Part shown: one piece after another, positions 57,366 through 64,000 of the stretch | Numbering within the stretch: the first letter of the stretch is position 1 | Layout: every line of letters starts with the position of its first letter | DNA from: Stercorarius parasiticus | Taxonomy: Eukaryota; Chordata; Aves; Charadriiformes; Stercorariidae | Direction: 5' to 3' | DNA: 64,000 nt | NCBI GenBank assembly: GCA_013396915.1 | Contig: VWZL01000810.1 | Location: 1 to 64,000 of the forward strand | The notes under the pieces: generated by a model | What the model was told of the DNA's origin: nothing | What the model saw: the letters and a program-made list of their open reading frames with translations, nothing else | Databases searched by the model: none | Made by a program: the position numbers and the translations under genes

Positions 57366-60028
57366 GTGAGTAGCTTTGAGGTGTTTTTCCTCCCAGGCTT
57401 GTTTTTTTGGTCTCACCCATCCTGCAGAGCAAGCTAAAGGCAGCATGAGTTGAAAAGTCAGAAGTGTGGCTTGGAGCCAGGTGAGGGAGCTCTGGTAGCC
57501 ACAGGTTGAGGAGTTTCTTGCTAGCTAGTAAGATCTTTTTTGTATACAGTGTGTTTATGAAATAAGGCTATTTTCTCTCTTTAATATCTCTGAACGCAGT
57601 GCCTGTAATTCGGTTGCAGGAAGATGAACAGATAGGCACGTAAGGTGTAAAAGCTGTTCAGCAACGGTATGTTTTCATTTGGTAGTTTCGTCTTGGCTTT
57701 CTGTCCTCTTACCAGCCTTTGTTGTGAGCACTTGCCATTCAGAGGTGGCAAGTGGTGATGGATACTGGGATCATAACTCAAGTGTGAAGTTTGTTTGGAA
57801 ACACAGCAAGAAGTGAGGTTTTTTTCTCCTGCGCTTGGGTACTCTTCCCGATCAAGAAGAGAATCTCATGAGGCAATGGCTGTGACGAGCTATCCTCTGC
57901 AGCACTTGATTAATGTAGCTCTCATTTGTCCTGGTCAAGATGACACCACAGAAAGCACTACAGAATGTATTTGCTGAAAGGGTCTTGTGTTGGCAGGTAA
58001 ATAGGCTGATGGTTGAATAGCTGACATCATTTTTTGAACCTCTAATTAAAAAGATTGATAATTAGAGTAAGGAAATTATTTCCTGAAGGGATGCTGCTAA
58101 CACCAAGAATCCTGCAATTTAGCAATGGGCAAGTACGGGAGCGCTGCCAGACTGTGCTGGCATTGCTCAGGAGCACCCGGGAGATCCGAGCAGTTAATGG
58201 ATGGTGGCAGCACATCAGGGTTAAGAGGAACTAGGAAGGAAAAGGCAAAGCGGCTGCCTCTTTAATTGATGGCTCTTCTGCCGGGGTGCACCCGTTTCTA
58301 GCACATGGGAAATAACACACGCATCTCTCAAAATGTGAGCATTTCTGTGTTTGCGCGTTGCTCCTGAGTGCTACTATGTCGGCACGTTGCCTCTGGAGCC
58401 TGGTAGCAGCCTCTTGCTATAATCGGCACTCACACTGCAGCTTGATTTTCTGCGAGTCTAGAAAGTGAAACGCGTGTTGCTAAAAATAGCAGCGGGCTGC
58501 CTGCGTCAGCATTGCGTTTAGCAAATAGGTCTCAGTGCAATCTCTCTCCCAGCAACGCTGGAAGAAAATCAGGATTGCTGCCCACCCAGCCATGCCGGGG
58601 CTGCAGCAGGGTCCCAGCTCTGCTGCGCTCTGCGCTGCTGTCCTGGGCAGAGCAGAGTCCCCACCTACTTGATTTGGGGGCAGGGAGCACGTAGTGCCTG
58701 GGTGTTTTGTCCCTGTAAGGTAAAGGTGACCTAAGCCCCAGGAGCAGGGGTATGGATTTCCATTCTCCCGAAGCCTGTGACCATTTACCCTGTGGTATCT
58801 GGTTTCAAACCCCTTGGGGCAGACACAGTCTGAGACCTTTGCCTGGGTTAGAGGTGCGTCAGGAAAATTAGCGTTATTCATCTTTCAGGGAAGAATTCCA
58901 GAATTTGGCTGTTTTCTGTAGGTCCCTTTCTCCATGAACGGGATGAGAAGCCTCCAGGGGGTGGGAGCACCCCTGGGGGTGTCTGTGTGCATACCCAAGC
59001 ACATAGAAGCACCTGCCCGGACCACATGCACCTGCTGACAGGAGCCTGTGCTGGCAGCTGCTGGGGGGGGCACCAGCGGTGGTCACCTCTGTTTCCTTCC
59101 TCCCCAGGGCTGTCACTCCAGGCTAGGGGCTGTAAAGAGTCTGACAGAGGAAGGGATTAAAATCTAAACTTGCCGAATGTGGGAGGGAAAAACCCCGGTC
59201 TTGTACAGAATGGCAGCTTTGCCCCAAAAAGAGAGGGATAGGATGGGGAGCTGAACATTTGGGTTGATTAGAAAAGTAGAGCTTAATTCTGAAAGCTGAA
59301 TTGCCAGCCCTCCTCCACCATTTGCCTCTTCTTTACAAGCTGTTTTGTGCTTGGGTATGTACCATCTGTAAGGGCAGGCTGAGATTTGGTGTAAATGGTA
59401 TAGATTGCTTAAAGCTAGATCAGAATTACATCTGTGAGAGATTGGCCTGAAATGCTTGGGGTGAGAAGTAGCCCAGATTCTTTGAAAAACAGCTTTTACG
59501 GACTTTTCCATTTTTGTTTTCCACAGAAGTCGAGGAGCTGTTTCTTTTTCAAGGCATTGCATCATATGGGCCACAGCGACTGTAAAGCTGGGATTTCTAC
59601 AGGTCCAAACTGCAGAGGTGCTGTTAGCAGTTATGACCCGAGGAGCTATTGCACTTTTAATATTGGTGCGTGCCAATGAGGTTCTTGTGCTGCCTGGTGC
59701 TCCTGGGAGAGCATCCTGGCTTCGCACCCGGCTTGTCTGACCCCACTGGCTTACACCACCTCTGAATTTGGCTCTCGGCTCTTAGTTTGTGCCTGTGATT
59801 TTGTAGTATCCAAGCTGCACTATTTTTCTGGTATCCCAAGAGCACTGAATAAAGCACCTAAATATACTCTCTGCTCTCTTTTTCTAAAGAAGAGGTTGAA
59901 TGAGTCTCTTGCAAACAATTTTGTTTCTTTCATTTAAAAGAACAGCCTCCGCCCCCAGCCTGAGCTAAAGCACGGCATTTATCTTTTGTCATTCTTTTTT
60001 TTTTTTCCTGTGGATTTTATCCTGGCAG
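57366..60028 (+). other. Intron 3, proximal part
   Basis: It opens with GTGAGTAG and contains no convincing exon. An acceptor-like TTTTTGTTTTCCACAG at about 59,511-59,526 is followed by a short frame that stops after 19 codons, so I did not accept it. The rest is AT-balanced intron-like DNA with no recognised repeat. Confidence 0.6.
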
Positions 60029-60330
60029 CTGAGAATGAACAGGCTTCAAAGACTCTGAAGGTGCGCGGGAACTGCAGGAACGGTGGCCGTCGATGGAACC
60101 TCTTCAAGCCTGGAGCTGAGAAGCTGCAAATCAGTAGGGTAAGGTGGTGTTTGAAATATGCCTCCGCCTGCTTCAGGGGTAGTACTTACCTGCCGCATGT
60201 TTAGCCTCGGAAACTAACAGTGTGCTTTACTAACAGCTTCCTGAATCTGTGGTTTCTTCAGCCACAGTTGGGGATTTGTTTGTTATTAGAATTATTTTGT
60301 AACAATAAAAGAATAGGTGCGTTCCCTTCA
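60029..60330 (+). CDS. Candidate alternative terminal or cassette exon of the RhoGEF gene
   Basis: A long T run leads to TCCTGGCAG (AG at 60,027-60,028). Joined to the phase-1 end of the previous exon, the frame is open for 36 codons (GCT, then ENEQASK ... FKPGAEKLQISR) up to a good donor AGG|GTAAGG at 60,139. If that donor is ignored, the frame runs on 21 codons to TAG at 60,202-60,204. AATAAA follows at 60,304-60,309 with a GT-rich stretch about 35 bases later. As an internal exon its 110 bases would shift the frame of a normal phase-1 ASEF downstream exon, so a terminal exon fits better. I do not recognise the peptide in any ASEF protein. The 3' end given is approximate. Confidence 0.35.
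60304..60309 (+). terminator. Possible intronic polyadenylation signal
   Basis: A canonical AATAAA lies 100 bases after the stop of the candidate terminal exon. A GT-rich segment (GGCTTTGTGGTCT) follows at about 60,342-60,354. AATAAA is common by chance in AT-rich DNA, so its weight comes only from its position. Confidence 0.3.
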
Positions 60331-63300
60331 GCGTATATCGGAGGCTTTGTGGTCTAACAGAGGCATCGGGCCTCCCGTTTCTTTGGCTGAGTGTTCCTTG
60401 CAGGTGGAGGGGACTGTGATGTTTCCAATCACCTATGGATTTGCTCTGTGTTTTTGATGATTTTTTTGTTTCTCCTTCCCTGTTTAACCATGTGTCCTCT
60501 GGGTTTGGTACTGCTCCCAGCACCGTCTTGGTGACAAATTCATGTCACTGATTCTTTCCCAAAGCGTTTTGCAAATATAGGCACAATCCACTTTGTTCTT
60601 TTTTTGTGAATGACGCTTCTAGCAGGGGAAGTAAAAGCTGTTGTGGGCCTGGGGATGTCCATGTCTTTGGGAAAAATTCACAAAAGATGGTAAAAATTGT
60701 ACCATTTGTCTGGTATGTTTCCTTGCTTGGGTGGGGGATTGTTTTTCATCTACACTGTGCCGTGTGTTTGAAGTAGAGAGCGCTTGGTTATGCCATGGTC
60801 CCTCTGAGTTGTCCAAAACCCAATAGATTTGCTAGCTGGCAACTAACGTGATGCAAGGAGAGTTTTCTAGTGAATAGGGCAGACGAGATTTAGCTCTTGT
60901 TGTTCCTCTAGGGCAGACAAACAAAGGATGATCTGAGAGCCAGGAATTTCCTTGCTGGAATCAAGAGGGGGAACTGACCTTCAGTGCTTGTGTGTCTGTG
61001 GCTCTTTCCTTCCCCGTTGCTGTCCTTTCTTACCGGTCCTTTATTGTATTCATTTTGCCTTTGATACCTGATGAACTGCCTTCCTGACATGTGATTTCCA
61101 GGGAGGACCTGGCCCCTGTGTCTGTTTTTCCATCACAGAAGCAGTAAGTTGGCAGTAAGGGTGACTGACTTCTCCAGCCTGCTTGCGTTGGGTGTTGGCT
61201 TTCAGGGAACGTGTAGGGATGGTGACTTTCTGGAATGCCATCTTGCATCATTTCTGTTTTCTTTCCTGATTTTTTTTGTGGGCTGAGATACACGCTAGAG
61301 GATAGATAGACAAGGAGCTCAGCCCTTCCTTTTCTCTTCCTTCCCTTTGCGTCCTACCTTGCTTCCCAGACATAAGCTTCTTTCAACTCAGGGAGGCTGT
61401 TCTGGTTATAGGCATGCTGAACATCTAAACTCCTGGAAGATAAAATGATCCAAATCCAATAGAGCTGTTTGTCCCTGGGGCCCGAATAAAGGCAGGCAAC
61501 TGCAGAGTTGCTGTTACAGCAGTGAAGTATCCTGTGGTACAGTATGCAAGCCCTACCTCACAATATCATCAGGTGTTTTACTCATATCAACCATTTCCGT
61601 GTTCAGGATCTGGTGCTGACCAGTGCATGGATGTGTTTGGTCTACCTTAATTAATCAAACACTTTCGTTATCTCTTAAAAGGAGCCATATGTTTTGCAGC
61701 CTTCACAGCTGTCCTTCAGGCCCTGCTTGGAAACCAAGGTGCTCTTCTGTTTTGACACAGTATTGCTATTGAATGCATGAGAAACAAGATGGTCTGCGTC
61801 CTGAGTCACCTCAATAAAACCAGACCTGTTTCTGATTGCAAACAGAGCCTGACGTTAGAACGTCCTTACAAAGGCAGCAGAAAAATTGAAACTTCAGCAA
61901 ACCAAAAATACCAAAACCAAAAATTCAGCAAACCCAAAAAAGTTTGGGAAAGGTTAGTTAGGAAATTTTGCTACCCCTGTGTTGATATCTAGGAAGGATG
62001 TGGAATTGGAGAGGGAAATGAGCTTCTCATGAGCTTCTCAGAGACCTGTGTGTCATGTTCGGCTCAGATGTGGATCTGCCAAAGACCTGTGCCTCACTGG
62101 GACAGAGAATTGGTTTTGGGTGGTGATCAAGGTGCCCTCAGAGACTTGTTCAGCCCTGCCATTAGGCAGCTTGTTGCTCAGCCTGAATTATGGCGAACAG
62201 GCAGGTGTGAAACCTGCGCTGGGGTTTATAAATCAGAGGTACTGTGTGAAGTGCTGCAAGAGTAGGATATATAAATGTGGCTCACAATAGCAGTGCTGGA
62301 AAATTCATCTGTCGCCTCTGCCCCAAGCTGAGTGAAGATCTACGGGTCTGTAAATCGCCTCTTTTCCAGGAAAAAAAAAAATTCTTCTTTGGCAAGATTT
62401 ATAATTTTGAGGTAAGATTTGTGGGCTTGGGTATCTCTTGTCAGGTGCATTCACTGACAGCTGATGACCAGTCAGGTGGCAGAGCTAGCACAGAAAGGAG
62501 TGATGTATACTTCCAAACCAGAGACTAAGCTTCTCTGGAAACTGTGCCTGATTTCCGTCTTGAATGGGAATGTGTGAGGTGGAGAGAGAGCGAGAGGAGA
62601 CTGACAAAGCATTGGGCTTGTCTTAGTGGCATTGGTGCCATCTTGGCGCTGGGAGAGTTGTGGGTGGTTGTGCAAAAAGGGCATTGGTCTCACTGCATGT
62701 CACGCCAAAATGCGGAGCTGTTGATGAGCAGCTGCCTCGTGAACCCTCGGAGACTGCTTATTATTTGCTTTGTGCAATGTGCAGATTTTGGCAAAAAACA
62801 TTCCCTGCCCCTTTCCTTCCTCTTTTTTTCTTTTTTCTCTTTTTTTTTTTTTCGTGGGGGGTAGAATGGGATGTATGATTTAGAAACGGCATTCTTAACT
62901 ACCTGCTAACCCAGAAGTCTGGGCTGAGAGGCTGATCCTAAGCCCAAGGAGGAATCCCCCTTGTCAAAGCCACTGTTTGTCACTGTTGTTTGTCACATCT
63001 GGTGACAGTGTCCATCATTTTGCAGCTGGCTGCATCTTAATGCGTCTGTCTGGGCAGCAGGATGGCAAAATGCAGTTGCAGAAAGTAAGTGGTGGTAGCA
63101 GGAAAGGAGAGAAGGGCAAGTGTCTAATCCTGCGCTCCATCTCATCTTCATCCTAGGAGTGCACGCATGCCTGCACAAACCTGTGTCTTTTCATACTGCG
63201 CATGGCTCTCTTCTGGTATCAGTCATGCCCAAGCCGTCCGAACAAGTGAGTGGCTGCAAGTCTGGGCACAAGCTTTAGAAATGTTCTATGGAGTAGGTAA

Positions 63301-64000
63301 GGTTTATTGTTCCCACTTCCTAGGTGGGAGTAAGCAAACTGAAGCACTAGAGGGTGGTACATGTAGAGCCATGCAATAATTTTTTTTTTATTTCTCTCCT
63401 AATTTTAAGAAGCAGGAAAAAGGTAAATAGGGTCAAACTGTGTCAACTTTTAAAAAGCTATCAGTATTTTTTTTTTTCCAAAAGTACACTTCTCGGCCAG
63501 GAGAAAACTCAGAATTGAAACAGTTTATGTGCAAAGCATTTTGTTTTAGCACTTAGGTCACTTAAAGCCTTTGCTTTTATGGGAGCAATTGGTCTTGATT
63601 GTGCCAAACTTGCACGGGACCTCAAGGTGCCCAAGACTGCAGGCCCTGCTGCAGCAGACAGCTGAAATGCCAAAGAGTAACCCAAAAGGCTGCCCCAGCC
63701 CTGACGGAGCCCTTGACATCTGTCGTGCCTCTGTGATTTACCCTCAGGCAGGTCCTGCCAGCTGGGACATGGCTTATTTTTGGGGACAATGGACAAGGGG
63801 AGAGATGAGTTGCTTTCTCCAGCCCCAGAGCAATTCTGGGACATGTTTTAATGGTCTGGATGGCAGAAGCAGAGGATGACAGTCCCATCTTGGACCCAAA
63901 TCACTGGCGATCTACTCCAGAAGGAGGTTCAGCCTATCCTAAAATGGGAGCCATCCTCTCAGTGTGCGGAGGGATGTGTGTTAGTGCTCTCTATCTTACC
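60331..64000 (+). other. Intron continuing to the right edge; no supported exon
   Basis: No SH3, DH or PH coding sequence was found. A possible 42-base microexon at about 61,103-61,144 (between TTTCCAG and GTAAGT) encodes nothing recognisable. Poly(T) and poly(A) runs lie near 62,368-62,380, 62,822-62,852 and 63,469-63,478. Open frames are short and featureless. Confidence 0.6.

Noticed and set aside
59527..59584. Possible exon after TTTTTGTTTTCCACAG
   Set aside because: In the required phase it stops after 19 codons, there is no good donor, and the peptide matches nothing known.
61103..61144. 42-base microexon between TTTCCAG and GTAAGT
   Set aside because: Splice-like ends but only 14 codons with no known counterpart; such pairs occur often by chance.
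1..64000. CRISPR arrays, prokaryotic operons, rRNA or tRNA genes
   Set aside because: The DNA is vertebrate. No repeat-spacer pattern, tRNA-like fold signature or rRNA sequence was seen.

Overview
This is a stretch of bird nuclear genome. The evidence is four CR1 retroposon fragments that keep the avian 3' signature (ATTCTATGAT), two endogenous-retrovirus LTR elements of avian type, GC-rich intergenic/intronic DNA, and an assembly gap inside a CpG-rich first-exon region. Most of the window is noncoding. The many open frames seen in the GC-rich left half have no splice logic, no domains and no recognisable protein, and I treat them as chance.

The one gene I can support runs left to right and continues past the right edge. 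A CpG-rich block around 19.0-19.8 kb, partly lost in a 475-base N gap, looks like a promoter and noncoding first exon with an excellent splice donor at 19,689. A large first coding exon lies at 45,612-48,343 (888 codons from ATG 45,680). A second coding exon at 57,218-57,365 joins it in phase 0 and carries a peptide resembling the APC-binding region of the ASEF RhoGEFs. This identifies the gene as an ASEF-family Rho guanine-nucleotide exchange factor, most likely the long isoform of SPATA13 (ASEF2), with ARHGEF4 (ASEF) as the alternative. The SH3, DH and PH domains that do the catalysis are not in the window and should lie to the right.

Layout: 1-185 purine-rich simple repeat; 186-19,000 GC-rich noncoding DNA with a few regulatory-looking AT-rich islands; 19,000-19,800 CpG-rich putative promoter with gap; 19,689-45,611 putative intron 1, whose right part is a transposon cluster (degraded minus-strand ERV at 37.7-39.3 kb, two minus-strand CR1s at 39.8-41.5 kb, plus-strand ERV LTR at 43.4-44.15 kb); 45,612-48,343 giant coding exon; 48,344-57,217 intron 2; 57,218-57,365 ABR-like exon; then intron holding a possible alternative terminal exon at 60,029-60,330.

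The most interesting points are in the gene. The giant exon contains an acidic tandem repeat (113-113-62-48 residues). Downstream, an exon-like segment in the right phase carries a stop and a polyadenylation signal, which could yield an N-terminus plus APC-binding form without the catalytic domains. Outside the gene I note a perfect inverted pair of HOX-PBX-like sites near 1.0 kb, an AT-rich homeodomain-motif island at 18.08-18.34 kb, and two diverged copies of a dispersed repeat I cannot name at 8.0 and 56.3 kb.
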